Shown piece after piece: positions 35,244 to 43,852 of a stretch of DNA of 64,000 nucleotides. Below the pieces are notes generated by a model that did no database searches, had not been told where the DNA came from, and saw only the letters and a list, made by a program, of their open reading frames with translations. This stretch comes from Candidatus Cloacimonadota bacterium (GTDB lineage: Bacteria > Cloacimonadota > Cloacimonadia > Cloacimonadales > JAIOQZ01). A program made the translations under genes and the position numbers. Location: positions 62,001-126,000 of the forward strand of contig JAIOQZ010000027.1 in assembly GCA_021108395.1 (NCBI GenBank), given 5' to 3'. Position 1 is the stretch's first letter. Every line of letters starts with the position of its first letter.

Positions 35244-35708
35244 TTAGAACGGTACGTCGTCGTCGGTGACGTCGGGTTTTACATCGCGGTTATCCTGGCT
35301 GCCGCGCTCGTCGCGTTGCTCGCCACGGTTGCCATAGTCATCGCCACGGTTGCTTTCGTCCCACTCCAGAAAATGTACCTTGGAGGCGTTGATCTCGACG
35401 ATTTTCACGTTGCGGCCCTCCTTGTTTTCGTAGGAACGGGTCTCAATAGTTCCCTCTACAACGACCGGGCTGCCTTTTCTGAGTTGGGCTTCACACTTCT
35501 CAGCCAGATACCTCCAAACGACAGCATCGATGTAGCCGGGGATCTTGACGAACTCACCAGAATTTTTGTCCTTGTAAGCACGATCAAACGCCAATGGCAG
35601 ATTCATGACAGCATCCCCATTGGGTGTACGACGCAGTTCGGGGTCTCTGGTAAGACGGGCTGAGAGGGTTACGCTGTTGATGCGGGGAAACCTGAGGTTA
35701 CCTGCCAT
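35244..35708 (-). CDS. ssb: Single-stranded DNA-binding protein
   Basis: A 154-aa SSB. The OB fold ([26 protein letters not shown], to about residue 110) binds single-stranded DNA; a Gly/Asp/Arg-rich linker follows; the protein ends in DDDVPF, the acidic tip that recruits replication and repair partners. Between rpsF and rpsR, so regulated with ribosomal protein genes. Confidence 0.96.
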   Translation of the reverse strand: MAGNLRFPRINSVTLSARLTRDPELRRTPNGDAVMNLPLAFDRAYKDKNSGEFVKIPGYIDAVVWRYLAEKCEAQLRKGSPVVVEGTIETRSYENKEGRNVKIVEINASKVHFLEWDESNRGDDYGNRGEQRDERGSQDNRDVKPDVTDDDVPF

Positions 35709-35709
35709 A

Positions 35710-36003
35710 TCACGCCTCCTGCTCCTTGAGCAGTATGTTGTAACGGATGATCTCTGTCTGGAGACGATAGTGACGTTCGAGTTCGGGCAGGTTCTTGGGG
35801 TCGAAACGGAAGGTATAGACTATATAGTAGCCCTCATTCACCTTCTGGATGGGGTAGGCCAGGCGGCGCTTGCCCCACTGGTCGGCGTCCAACAGTTCGC
35901 CTTCCAGTTGTTTGACGAGGGCGAGGATGCCCTCATGTTCCCGGTTTACGTCTTCCGGGGTCAGGTCGCCATGAAAAACGACCATGCTCTCATACTTGTT
36001 CAT
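35710..36003 (-). CDS. rpsF: 30S ribosomal protein S6
   Basis: A 97-aa S6 with YESMVVFHGDLTPEDV, the KRRLAYPIQKVNEGYYIVYTF core and LERHYRLQTEIIRYNIL. First of the S6-SSB-S18-DUF2232-L9 run; its ATG overlaps the pth stop by 4 nt, linking it to the upstream rplY-pth pair. Confidence 0.96.
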   Translation of the reverse strand: MNKYESMVVFHGDLTPEDVNREHEGILALVKQLEGELLDADQWGKRRLAYPIQKVNEGYYIVYTFRFDPKNLPELERHYRLQTEIIRYNILLKEQEA

Positions 36004-36614
36004 TCTTCCTCCTTTGGACTATGTTGCCCGGCTTTCTCGCCGGACGATCGATCCTGAGGCGTTGCCTCAGAATAGGATTTCTGTGAATATGCGTCGAGCA
36101 TTGCGGCAAAGCCGTGCTGGATGTAGATGTCCAGCCAGTCTGCGGCCAGTTCCACTGCCTGCTCCACGAGTTCGCGTTCGGCCTTTTTGAAGTCGGCCAG
36201 CACATGGTCACGCATGTCTTTGCGTTCCGGCCGGCCCACGCCGAGGCGCAGTCGCAGGAACTCCTGCGTTTGCAGCGAAGCGATGATGTCGGCGAGACCG
36301 TTATGCCCGCCGGCGCCACCCTTCTGGCGCAGCCTGAGCTGCCCGGTGGGCAACCATACGTCGTCCACCACCACCAGCAGTTGCTCGATATTGCGGCTTT
36401 TATAAAGACCTTTGATGGCCTGTCCACTGCGGTTCATATACAGCAGCGGCTTGACCAGCAGGCAACCTCGATGCTCCAACATCTCAACGTCAAACACTCG
36501 CTTGAAGCGAAGCCCCTGGCGCTGCGCCCATCGTTCGAGAACAACGAAGCCAGCGTTGTGACGGCTGTCGCGGTAGCGATCGCCTGGGTTGCCCAATCCG
36601 GCGATGAGCCTCAT
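36000..36614 (-). CDS. pth: Peptidyl-tRNA hydrolase
   Basis: A 204-aa enzyme recycling peptidyl-tRNA released by stalled ribosomes. Conserved parts: GLGNPGDRYRDSRHNAGFVVLE with the catalytic His and Asn, KPLLYMNRSGQAI, VVVDDVWLPTGQLRLRQKGGAGGHNGL and FLRLRLGVGRPE. A short charged tail (SSGEKAGQHSPKEEE) extends the usual end. Six nt after rplY, as in many bacteria. Confidence 0.95.
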   Translation of the reverse strand: MRLIAGLGNPGDRYRDSRHNAGFVVLERWAQRQGLRFKRVFDVEMLEHRGCLLVKPLLYMNRSGQAIKGLYKSRNIEQLLVVVDDVWLPTGQLRLRQKGGAGGHNGLADIIASLQTQEFLRLRLGVGRPERKDMRDHVLADFKKAERELVEQAVELAADWLDIYIQHGFAAMLDAYSQKSYSEATPQDRSSGEKAGQHSPKEEE

Positions 36615-36620
36615 ATCACA

Positions 36621-37274
36621 TTATTCTTCGGTTGACTCCGCTGCGGCCTCGGCGCCTTCTTCTCCTTCGGCTGCCTCGGCTGCTTCGGCTGCTTCGGCTT
36701 CGGCTGCTTCTTCCTCTGCCAGGCCAACGCGTGACATCTGCACTGAGGCAACCGGCAGTTCGAGGGCGACTCTGGTGTTCATGGCGCCAAGATCAAGGTC
36801 TCGCACGTGAATCGTGTCGCCAACCTCGAGCTTGCTGATATCAACGGTGATGTCTTTTTTGATGTTCTTTGGCAGGCTATAGCACAGCAGGGTGCGCATC
36901 GAGACATCGACAAGGCCACCGGCGCTGGTGCCAGGCGCTTCGCCTTCGATTGTCAGCGGAATTTCGACCGAGATTTCCTTGCCCGCGTGAAGTTCCTGGA
37001 AATCGATATGCAGCACCTCACGGGTCACGGGGTGAATCTGCTTTTCTTTGATGATCGTGCGAAAGACCTTATCGTCTAATGACACGTCGAACAAGGCCAC
37101 ATGGCCAAAGCTCCGGCGAAATACCTGCATGAAATCCCTCATAGGCACCGAGACAGGTATCCCAACTTTGCCTTCGCCATAAACGATGGCAGGGATTAAG
37201 CCCTTTCGGCGCAGGCTCTTGGTATCGGACTTCTTGCCGGGTTCGCGCCTTTGCACTTCGAGTTTCAAATTCAT
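36621..37274 (-). CDS. rplY: 50S ribosomal protein L25/Ctc with acidic C-terminal tail
   Basis: A 217-aa Ctc-form L25 that binds 5S rRNA. The L25 domain (KLEVQRREPGKKSDTKSLRRKGLIPAIVYG) is followed by the TL5-like beta domain (GGLVDVSMRTLLCYSLPKNI, VGDTIHVRDLDLG). The last about 33 residues are almost only Ala, Glu and Gly. ATG 37274 follows GGAGGA; the frame to 37358 is rejected. Confidence 0.94.
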   Translation of the reverse strand: MNLKLEVQRREPGKKSDTKSLRRKGLIPAIVYGEGKVGIPVSVPMRDFMQVFRRSFGHVALFDVSLDDKVFRTIIKEKQIHPVTREVLHIDFQELHAGKEISVEIPLTIEGEAPGTSAGGLVDVSMRTLLCYSLPKNIKKDITVDISKLEVGDTIHVRDLDLGAMNTRVALELPVASVQMSRVGLAEEEAAEAEAAEAAEAAEGEEGAEAAAESTEE

Positions 37275-37323
37275 TGGTTCCTCCGTATATCTGCAACCGG
37301 CCTCTGATGCCGGCAGGCTTGTG

Positions 37324-38271
37324 TTAGCGGAACAGAATGCTGATCGATTCCTCGACATGCACCTTCTTGATGGCGATTGCCAGCAATTCGGCGATGGAAA
37401 GCTGCACGATTTTGCTACACTGTTTCTTGTCCTGGCTCAAACTTACCGTGTTGGTAATAAACACCTTCTCTATGGGCGACGCCTCCAGCTTCTCGATGGC
37501 GTTGCCCGAAAGGACGCCGTGGGCGCAGGCGGCATAGATGCCGGTGGCCCCCTGATCCATAAGCACCGTAGCGATACGACAAAGGCTTCCGCCCGTGTCA
37601 ATCATATCATCAAACAAAATGGCGGTCTTGCCCTTCACATCACCGATGATATTCAGTATTTCAGCGTTGTCGTCATTGCCCACACGCCGCTTGTCGCCGA
37701 TGGCCAGCGCACAGTTGAGCCGTTTGGCAAAAGCGCGGGCACGATTGGCGCCGCCCGAATCGGGGGAGACAATCACCGCGTTGCCCAGGTCGAAGTTCGC
37801 CTTGAAATAGCGGGCGAATATCGGCATGGACACCAGATGGTCCACCGGAATATCGAAAAATCCCTGTATCTGGTCGGCGTGCAAATCGACGGCGATGACC
37901 CGATCGGTACCGGCCACCGAGATGAGATCGGCAACCAGCTTGGCGGTGATAGGCACTCGCGGCTGGTCTTTCTTATCCGAGCGTGCATAGCCGTAATATG
38001 GTATCACGCAGGTGATGCGCCTGGCTGACGCCCGCTTGAGGGCATCGACCATGATGAGCAGTTCCATCAGGTTATCGTTCACCGGATAGCAGGTGGGCTG
38101 GATGACGAAAACATCGGCGCCACGCACATTCTCGTTGATCTTGACGAAGCTGTCATCGTTGGAGAACTTGAATACTTCGGCGTCACCCAGGGGAATGCCG
38201 GCAAACTTGGACACCTCACGGGCCAAATCAACGTTCGCGTTGCCTGTAAAAATTTTCATCCTGGAAAACAT
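37324..38271 (-). CDS. prs: Ribose-phosphate pyrophosphokinase
   Basis: A 315-aa PRPP synthetase feeding purine, pyrimidine, histidine and NAD synthesis. ATP-binding residues lie in the FSNDDSFVKINENVRGADVFVIQPT region, the metal-binding loop is DLHADQIQGFFDIPVDHL, the flexible catalytic loop is around KRR in IGDKRRVGN, and the PRPP loop is FDDMIDTGGSL. ATG 38271 follows GGAG; ATG 38259 is possible. A 7-bp hairpin lies 27 nt upstream. Confidence 0.94.
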   Translation of the reverse strand: MFSRMKIFTGNANVDLAREVSKFAGIPLGDAEVFKFSNDDSFVKINENVRGADVFVIQPTCYPVNDNLMELLIMVDALKRASARRITCVIPYYGYARSDKKDQPRVPITAKLVADLISVAGTDRVIAVDLHADQIQGFFDIPVDHLVSMPIFARYFKANFDLGNAVIVSPDSGGANRARAFAKRLNCALAIGDKRRVGNDDNAEILNIIGDVKGKTAILFDDMIDTGGSLCRIATVLMDQGATGIYAACAHGVLSGNAIEKLEASPIEKVFITNTVSLSQDKKQCSKIVQLSIAELLAIAIKKVHVEESISILFR

Positions 38272-38297
38272 TCGTTTCTCCTGCTCTTTCACTTCCC

Positions 38298-38316
38298 GTT
38301 CGCTTGCCGAGCGAAC
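38298..38316 (-). other. Hairpin in the ispE-prs spacer
   Basis: GTTCGCT-TGCCG-AGCGAAC forms a perfect 7-bp stem with a 5-nt loop in the 70 bp between the ispE stop and the prs start. It lacks a following T-run, so it is not a standard terminator; an RNA processing or regulatory hairpin is possible. Confidence 0.35.
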
Positions 38317-38341
38317 GCCATCACTATATTCCACACTGCGG

Positions 38342-39175
38342 TCACATCACTTCGCTCGTCTCGCCGCGTCCCCTGGCTCGCGTCACTATGCTCCACATGC
38401 CGCGCCGAGCGAACCGGCCGCACAATGCGGTTGCCGTTTCCGCGTCGGGGCAAAAACCGATTACCGTTGGCCCGCTGCCGGAAAGCAACGGCCTTGCGCC
38501 TGCTTCGGCGATGTCGTTGAGCAAGGCCTGTATGGCGGGAAACCGACGACAGACACCGGCCTGCAGGGCATTGTGAGCCAGGCGCACATCGCCGGAAGCC
38601 AAGTACTTGTCCCACGCATCGCTGCCATCATATCGCTCGACCGCCGAGTATGCCTCGGCGCTGCTCACGCCAAATCCGGGGTTGGCCAGCACGATATTCT
38701 CGATACCGCTGTCTGCCAGCGGCTCGATGCGCTCTCCTCTGCCAAAACCGGCAGCCCTGCCACCAACGAGAAAGAAGTTGATGTCACTGCCGAATTCGGC
38801 GGCGATGTCGTGCATCTGTTCATCGCTCAGATGCAGGCTCCACAGCTCGCTGAGAGCGCGAATGGTGGTAGCGGCGTCGCTGCTGCCACCGCCCAATCCT
38901 GCGGCAACGGGGATCGACTTGTGAAGATCGATGGCCGCGCCGGCCTGAACACTGAAAGTCTTTTGAATAAAGCGCGAAATCCTGCAGACCAGGTTTTCCC
39001 GATTCTGCAGGGATTTCACATTGGTAAAAAACTTTATGCGCTTGTTTTCGGTCAAGGTAAATCTGATTGTGTCGCACAAGTCTATCTCGTGAAACACAGT
39101 CCGTATCTCATGGTACCCGTCCTCGCGTCTGGCCAGTACCTCAAGATAACTGTTTATCTTTGCGCTTGCGCGCAT
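38342..39175 (-). CDS. ispE: 4-diphosphocytidyl-2-C-methyl-D-erythritol kinase
   Basis: A 277-aa GHMP kinase of the MEP isoprenoid pathway. AKINSYLEVLARREDGYHEIRTVF opens the protein (catalytic Lys), PVAAGLGGGSSDAATTIRAL is the ATP-binding glycine loop and LLSGSGPTVIGF is motif 3. ATG 39175 gives the standard length; it lies within the end of the Wzc gene, which it overlaps by 35 nt. Earlier in-frame ATGs read low-complexity codons opposite the Tyr tract and lack a ribosome site. Confidence 0.92.
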   Translation of the reverse strand: MRASAKINSYLEVLARREDGYHEIRTVFHEIDLCDTIRFTLTENKRIKFFTNVKSLQNRENLVCRISRFIQKTFSVQAGAAIDLHKSIPVAAGLGGGSSDAATTIRALSELWSLHLSDEQMHDIAAEFGSDINFFLVGGRAAGFGRGERIEPLADSGIENIVLANPGFGVSSAEAYSAVERYDGSDAWDKYLASGDVRLAHNALQAGVCRRFPAIQALLNDIAEAGARPLLSGSGPTVIGFCPDAETATALCGRFARRGMWSIVTRARGRGETSEVM

Positions 39176-41444
39176 TTGCAACTCGCTTGTCCTTGCCTTG
39201 TTGGTCGCCATAGTAGTAGTAGTAATAATAGTAGTAGTAATAGTAGCCGTAACCACTATAGTATTTCTGCACCTCGATGCCGTTGACGATGATGCCGGAG
39301 ATGGTGACGCCAACGTTGCTCAGAATGTCTTTGGTGCGCTTGATAATCTGACGGTCGGTGACGCCGATGCGAACCACCAGCAGCAGCATGTCAACCATCT
39401 TGCTGATGATGACTGCATCGGTAACGGCGATTATGGGTGGCGAGTCGATGAGGATGTAGTCGTAGCGCTCGCGTAAAGCCGCCAGCATCTCCTGCATCCG
39501 CTTGGACGAGATTATCTCGGCGGGGTTGGGCGGCACATATCCGCTTGTAATGATGTCGAGGTTGGGAATCGTCGTCTTGGTGACGATGTCCTCTATCTTG
39601 GTAGTTTTGGTGATGAGATAATCGCTGACGCCACGTTCTTTCTCGCGGTTGAAGAGATTGTGCACCATAGGCCTGCGAAGGTCGAGATCGACCAACACTG
39701 CTTTGGCGTCCATTTGCGCCAGGGCGATGGCCAGGTTGGCGTTCGATGTCGATTTACCTTCCTTGGGGCCGGAGCTGGTGATGAGAATTGTGAGCGGGCC
39801 CGGCTTGGGGCGCTTGGCGATGAAGTTCGTACGCAGGGTACGGTATGCTTCCGCCACGGGCGACTTGGGCGCGTACTGCGTAATGAGGCGCGATATCATG
39901 TTGTACTGTGACGCCTGGAGTTGTTTCTTCTCTTCACCCTCCGCCCGCTGGATCATCTTGTCGAGTTCTTCGATATCGCCATCGGCGACATGAATAAACG
40001 GAATCGTGCCCACGATGGGAAGACGAACGAATTTTTCCATATCATCAAGCGTGCGCAGCTTTGTATCGAGAGAATAGATGAGGAAAGCGCTTGCCGAGCC
40101 GAACCCCAATCCCAGCAGGATGCCGACGAGCATGTTGAGCGCCTTACGCGGCTTGATGGGTGCGCCAGGCAAATTGGCTCGCTCGACCATGCGAATGTTT
40201 CCAAGCTTGGATTGCTCGCTGATCTTGGCTTCTTCGTATGTTTCCACGAGCATGCTGTGAATCTTGTCGTTCATGCGGTAGGCGCGTTCGAGACGGGCCA
40301 GTTCCAGTTCGGTATCTGGCAGGATATTCATTTCGATGCGATATTGCTCGGCGCTCGCTCGCAAGCTACTCACCTTGGACTCCGCCACGTTGCTATCCAT
40401 TCGAGCCTTGGCGATGTCTTCGATTAGACGTGAGCGATATTGCAAAGGATCCGATGAACCCACACGTACCGAGACAATTCGTTCAATCTCAGAGTCGAGT
40501 TTCAGCTTGGCGCTTTCGATTTCTTGTAACAACTGTTGCAACTCTGGATGATCCTCGTTGTAATTGGGTTTCGAGAGCAAACTGGCGTAGCGCGTCTGTT
40601 TAGCAACTATCTCATCTCGGAGCTGGTCGATGAGCGGTGAGGTGAGGATGGAGTTGACATCGCTCAACAGGACGTCTTGCCTGCCCAGTTCTTCTTCGAG
40701 ATAGCTCAGATTGCTCCTGGCGATATCAAGCTCTGTCTGAGCCGCCTGTAGCAACGCCTCCAGCTCGGACGACTGCTCGATGAGCTGCATGGTCTCTTCC
40801 GAAAGCATCGAGATTCCCTGGTCGCGCTTGAAGCGGCGCAGGTCTTCTTCGGAATTGCGCAGAATGCGCGTTTTCTGTTCGATTTGTTCTTCGAGAAAGT
40901 AGCGGAGGTTTGTCAGTTCGCGCCTCGATGTCATGGTGTTTTCTTCGATGAGCGCTTCAGCAGCGGCGTTGGACATCACCATCGTCTCTTCGGGATGCTC
41001 CGATTCGAAGCTGATGGTTAGAATGTCGGTCTCACGCTTCCAGTCGATGCTCAATCGCCCTTTCAAATAGCCGATGGGCGAGCTTCTTTTGGCGATGGGA
41101 AATGTGTCGAAATTGGGGTGTCGCCTGATGGACTGGTAGGCTCTTTCCATAACGTCTGTGCTGCGCAGAATCTCTATCTGGTTGTTCAACGCCCACTTGG
41201 AATTGCCGCCGGAAACGAGAAAGAGCTCCTGACTTTGCTCTTCCAGCATAATGCGACTGCTGGCTCGGTATATGTTTGGCGAACGCACAGTATAAACGAA
41301 AGTGACAATGACAAACAGAAGAAACACGAGAATGACCACCCACTTGAACAGCAGAAGGACACGCAGGTAGTCGGAAATGGTGAATTCGGGATCGATGCCC
41401 TGTATCTGTTGATTTTCTTGGGGTTTCAGGTTGGTGGTTTCCAC
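39141..41444 (-). CDS. Polysaccharide co-polymerase tyrosine autokinase, Wzc-like
   Basis: A 767-aa inner-membrane protein. Wzz domain with membrane helices at about residues 32-52 and 430-450 around a long periplasmic coiled coil, then a cytoplasmic BY-kinase with Walker A SSGPKEGKSTSNANLAIAL (about residue 550), A' VLVDLDLRRP and Walker B YDYILIDSPP. The C-terminus has the Tyr cluster normal for these kinases, here extreme: 12 consecutive Tyr plus four more nearby (about 728-748), then a basic tail. It controls export chain length by autophosphorylation. GTG 41444 follows TAGGAG. Pairs with the SLBB protein 11 nt upstream. Confidence 0.9.
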   Translation of the reverse strand: METTNLKPQENQQIQGIDPEFTISDYLRVLLLFKWVVILVFLLFVIVTFVYTVRSPNIYRASSRIMLEEQSQELFLVSGGNSKWALNNQIEILRSTDVMERAYQSIRRHPNFDTFPIAKRSSPIGYLKGRLSIDWKRETDILTISFESEHPEETMVMSNAAAEALIEENTMTSRRELTNLRYFLEEQIEQKTRILRNSEEDLRRFKRDQGISMLSEETMQLIEQSSELEALLQAAQTELDIARSNLSYLEEELGRQDVLLSDVNSILTSPLIDQLRDEIVAKQTRYASLLSKPNYNEDHPELQQLLQEIESAKLKLDSEIERIVSVRVGSSDPLQYRSRLIEDIAKARMDSNVAESKVSSLRASAEQYRIEMNILPDTELELARLERAYRMNDKIHSMLVETYEEAKISEQSKLGNIRMVERANLPGAPIKPRKALNMLVGILLGLGFGSASAFLIYSLDTKLRTLDDMEKFVRLPIVGTIPFIHVADGDIEELDKMIQRAEGEEKKQLQASQYNMISRLITQYAPKSPVAEAYRTLRTNFIAKRPKPGPLTILITSSGPKEGKSTSNANLAIALAQMDAKAVLVDLDLRRPMVHNLFNREKERGVSDYLITKTTKIEDIVTKTTIPNLDIITSGYVPPNPAEIISSKRMQEMLAALRERYDYILIDSPPIIAVTDAVIISKMVDMLLLVVRIGVTDRQIIKRTKDILSNVGVTISGIIVNGIEVQKYYSGYGYYYYYYYYYYYYGDQQGKDKRVANARKRKDKQLS
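39210..39245 (-). repeat. Coding triplet tract: 12 tyrosine codons in Wzc
   Basis: Twelve successive TAT/TAC codons near the 3' end of the kinase gene. The two codons are mixed irregularly, so this is not a pure microsatellite, but in-frame slippage could still change the number of Tyr phosphorylation sites without frameshift. Confidence 0.9.
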
Positions 41445-41455
41445 AGAAGAGGCTC

Positions 41456-41941
41456 CTATAGTGCGTTTAACATCGTAGCCACGCTTATCACGATGGCAAT
41501 TTTTGAAAGGAAATCGGTGAATCTGAAGAATGCGTAATAAATCGTTCCCGAAACGATGATCGTATCTCCCGGCTGAAGCTGCGGAATCAGATTATCATCA
41601 CCGGTTTCAAGGTATTCCTTGATGTTGACGAAAATAACCCTGTCATCGTCGGCAACGGGGCGCACGATGCGAATCTTGGCCAGCTTGGCATTCTCGGTGG
41701 GGCCGCCGGCAAGAGACATCAACGTCAGCAGGTCGGTGTTGTCGGGGACTATATACAGACCGGGTTTCATCACCTGACCCCATATATATGTGTATATTTT
41801 AAGTTGCTCGGATCCGGCGATTGTGCCGGAATAGAAATATGCGGATGTATTCGTTGTTGTCTGATAAGCTGGCTGGTCTTGCGCAATAAGCGACAAGCCA
41901 AGCAAGGAAAAACTAAGAGCCAGTAAGATCAAGCGTTTCAC
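41456..41941 (-). CDS. SLBB-domain exopolysaccharide export protein
   Basis: A 161-aa secreted protein with an N-terminal signal sequence (KRLILLALSFSLLGLSLIAQ) and one SLBB beta-grasp domain (YIWGQVMKPGLYIVPDNTDLLTLMSLAGGPTENAKLAKIRIVR), ending in a possible C-terminal hydrophobic helix after FFRFTDFLSKIAIVISVATMLN. It lacks the full Wza export motif, so it is more like a periplasmic adaptor of a Wza-type channel. GTG 41941 has GGGG six nt upstream and is preferred over GTG 41947. Upstream of wzc. Confidence 0.8.
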   Translation of the reverse strand: MKRLILLALSFSLLGLSLIAQDQPAYQTTTNTSAYFYSGTIAGSEQLKIYTYIWGQVMKPGLYIVPDNTDLLTLMSLAGGPTENAKLAKIRIVRPVADDDRVIFVNIKEYLETGDDNLIPQLQPGDTIIVSGTIYYAFFRFTDFLSKIAIVISVATMLNAL

Positions 41942-41969
41942 ACGCACCCCTTTTCATACAATTTTGTCC

Positions 41970-41998
41970 ATATCATTTCGACACCGTCCTGACGTCAA
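41970..41998 (-). promoter_or_regulatory. Possible promoter of the SLBB-wzc-ispE-prs unit
   Basis: TTGACG (41993-41998) and TGATAT (41970-41975) on the minus strand with 17-nt spacing, 28 nt before the SLBB start. Sigma-70-like; promoter preferences in this phylum are not well known. Confidence 0.4.
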
Positions 41999-42008
41999 GG
42001 AAATTGTC

Positions 42009-42815
42009 TCACTCAACCTGGAACTGGAAAAACATCGATTCCGAACCAGAGTCGATCAACACTTCGCTTCCCATGGCATCCACGCGCCAATAGTAATTCC
42101 CCGGCGCCAGCACAGAGCCGTCATATGACTTGGTCAGATAGGTTTCCTGCGGATCGGTATCGGTCTCGTCGAAGAACCAGATCATGGCGATATTGCCGCC
42201 TGTGTCTTCGGAAAAGAGCAGCAGGCGATAAAGCGACACGGCGCTGGAAGGCAATATTTGCCAGACGAAAGTGATGTTATCTGATGAACTGAACACGCTG
42301 TAATCCGCCGGTTCATGCAAGCCGGTTTTTTCTAACATCATATAGCTGACGGTGTCAGAAACAGCGTAATTCCCTGAACGGTCGAAGATGTCGATGAAGT
42401 AATTCCATTCGCTGCCAAGAGCGCTTTGCGAAAGGCTATGATCGACATAGAACTCCTGGCCCTCATGCCGGACGGAGTCCACCAGTATGGGTTCGGGTTC
42501 GCCCTGCATGCTTCGATAGCGATAGATTTTCATGAATTCGACATCGTTGTCAATGATCGGCGCCCATTGGATTTTAATCCAGTTACCGTCCGGCACGGCG
42601 TCGATGCCGTTGTTCTCGTCGTTCAGCTCGATCTGATTGAGAACCATGCCGCCTGGAGTAGAGATATAGTACTCTTTGAAGCCATCGCCGGTATCGCCCA
42701 GGTGCTCCAGCAAGTCGGGCTTCCAGGGCGGCGTGGTGTCGGTTTCGGTTGGTTCTTCGCCGGTGCAGGCCATCAGCAGGATAAGCAGCGGCAGCAGCAG
42801 GTTCAAGGTTCTCAT
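42009..42815 (-). CDS. Lipoprotein with fibronectin-like domains
   Basis: A 268-aa lipoprotein (lipobox LLMAC, Cys17). The mature part begins with an acidic Thr/Glu spacer and contains two beta-sandwich-like units: IKIQWAPIIDNDVEFMKIYR with EWNYFIDIFDRSGNY, and ITFVWQILPSSAVSLYRLLLF with GNYYWRVDAM, which look like FN3-type pairs. Function unknown. It is the last gene in the group after the PorV-like and PorU-like proteins, 10 nt downstream, so a role in cell-surface assembly is plausible. Confidence 0.72.
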   Translation of the reverse strand: MRTLNLLLPLLILLMACTGEEPTETDTTPPWKPDLLEHLGDTGDGFKEYYISTPGGMVLNQIELNDENNGIDAVPDGNWIKIQWAPIIDNDVEFMKIYRYRSMQGEPEPILVDSVRHEGQEFYVDHSLSQSALGSEWNYFIDIFDRSGNYAVSDTVSYMMLEKTGLHEPADYSVFSSSDNITFVWQILPSSAVSLYRLLLFSEDTGGNIAMIWFFDETDTDPQETYLTKSYDGSVLAPGNYYWRVDAMGSEVLIDSGSESMFFQFQVE

Positions 42816-42825
42816 GGCTCCCCCT

Positions 42826-43851
42826 TTACCAGTAACGAAAGCGCAGCCCGACTCGGTTCGTGCTGCCCAGGGTGTTGGTTACGAAAGCGTATTCCAGGAT
42901 GAAGTTGTAGAGGTTCAGGCTCAGGCCGGCGCTGTAATTGTCGTCACAATAGCCGGTGCGAAGCGCTCCAAGTCTTTTGTATTGCCATTCCAGGCCATAG
43001 TGGTTGATCGTGTCGTATTCGTAGTCGATGTCAAAGGCGGCCACGAAGGTAGAGTGCCACTTGGGAACTGGTTGATTGAGGGCCACGCCCAGCTTGGTGG
43101 TGAACAGAACCTCGTCCTCATGTTCCGCTTCGGTGTTCCAGGTGATGGTGGTTCCGCCCAGATCACGGAAATTCAGGCCATAGCTGATGTGCCCCAGCCA
43201 TTCGTAGTCGAAAAGAACGGCCAGATCGGTACGAACCAGCATAGCGAGATCGAAGCCGGTGCCCGTGCCCAAAAAGCCGTACATCTCACGCTTGATGTAC
43301 TTGATGGTTCCGCCGAAGTTGAGATCGATCGGCAGTTCGAAGAAGTACCATCCCAGGTTGAGGTCGTGGTGCACCTGCTTGGAGAACGAGAACTGGTAGA
43401 GGTCGTCCGTGCTTCTGAAATAGCTGTCTGGAGAACCAGAGAGATGCAGGTCGGGGAAGCTCGAGCGCAGATCTACGTTGGTGCCCACCAGATGCTCTTC
43501 GCCGAAGTGCGGGATGTCGTCTATCGTAAGGCGGGTCCAGTTCAGCGCAATAGTCACGTTGTTGGGCAGCGGAACGGCCAGGGTGGCATTGTCGTAGGTG
43601 GCGAGGCCGTCGTACAGAAAGGCATGCATCAGGCTGACTTCCAGCTCATCGAGCGAGGCCAGGCCGGCTGGATTCCAATAGACGGCGTCGGCGTTATCGG
43701 CAATGGCTGCAAAAGCGCCACCCATGCCCAGAGGTTTAACCCCGGCGCCGATGGCCATGAAGTCGCCGGCATATCGTCCGGCGTGCAGCGAAGAAACGCA
43801 AATCAGCGCCATAAGCAGTATGAACCATTGTGTTGTGTTTTGCATAATCAC
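42826..43851 (-). CDS. PorV/PorQ-family outer membrane protein
   Basis: A 341-aa beta barrel with signal peptide (FILLMALICVSSLHA). The mature start GDFMAIGAGVKPLGMGGAFAAIADNADAVYWNPAGLASL is the hallmark of the PorV/PorQ (OMP1/FadL-like) family. In Bacteroidota PorV shuttles type IX secretion substrates to the sortase PorU. Here it lies 1 nt downstream of a PorU-like C25 peptidase gene, the same pairing as porU-porV of Porphyromonas. It ends FRYW, an aromatic end typical of outer-membrane barrels. Confidence 0.85.
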   Translation of the reverse strand: MIMQNTTQWFILLMALICVSSLHAGRYAGDFMAIGAGVKPLGMGGAFAAIADNADAVYWNPAGLASLDELEVSLMHAFLYDGLATYDNATLAVPLPNNVTIALNWTRLTIDDIPHFGEEHLVGTNVDLRSSFPDLHLSGSPDSYFRSTDDLYQFSFSKQVHHDLNLGWYFFELPIDLNFGGTIKYIKREMYGFLGTGTGFDLAMLVRTDLAVLFDYEWLGHISYGLNFRDLGGTTITWNTEAEHEDEVLFTTKLGVALNQPVPKWHSTFVAAFDIDYEYDTINHYGLEWQYKRLGALRTGYCDDNYSAGLSLNLYNFILEYAFVTNTLGSTNRVGLRFRYW

Positions 43852-43852
43852 C

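Noticed and set aside
39195-39250. Triplet repeats resembling a microsatellite or CRISPR-like array
   Set aside because: They are in-frame TAT/TAC codons for the Wzc tyrosine cluster. No direct repeats with regular spacers occur anywhere in the window, so no CRISPR array is called.
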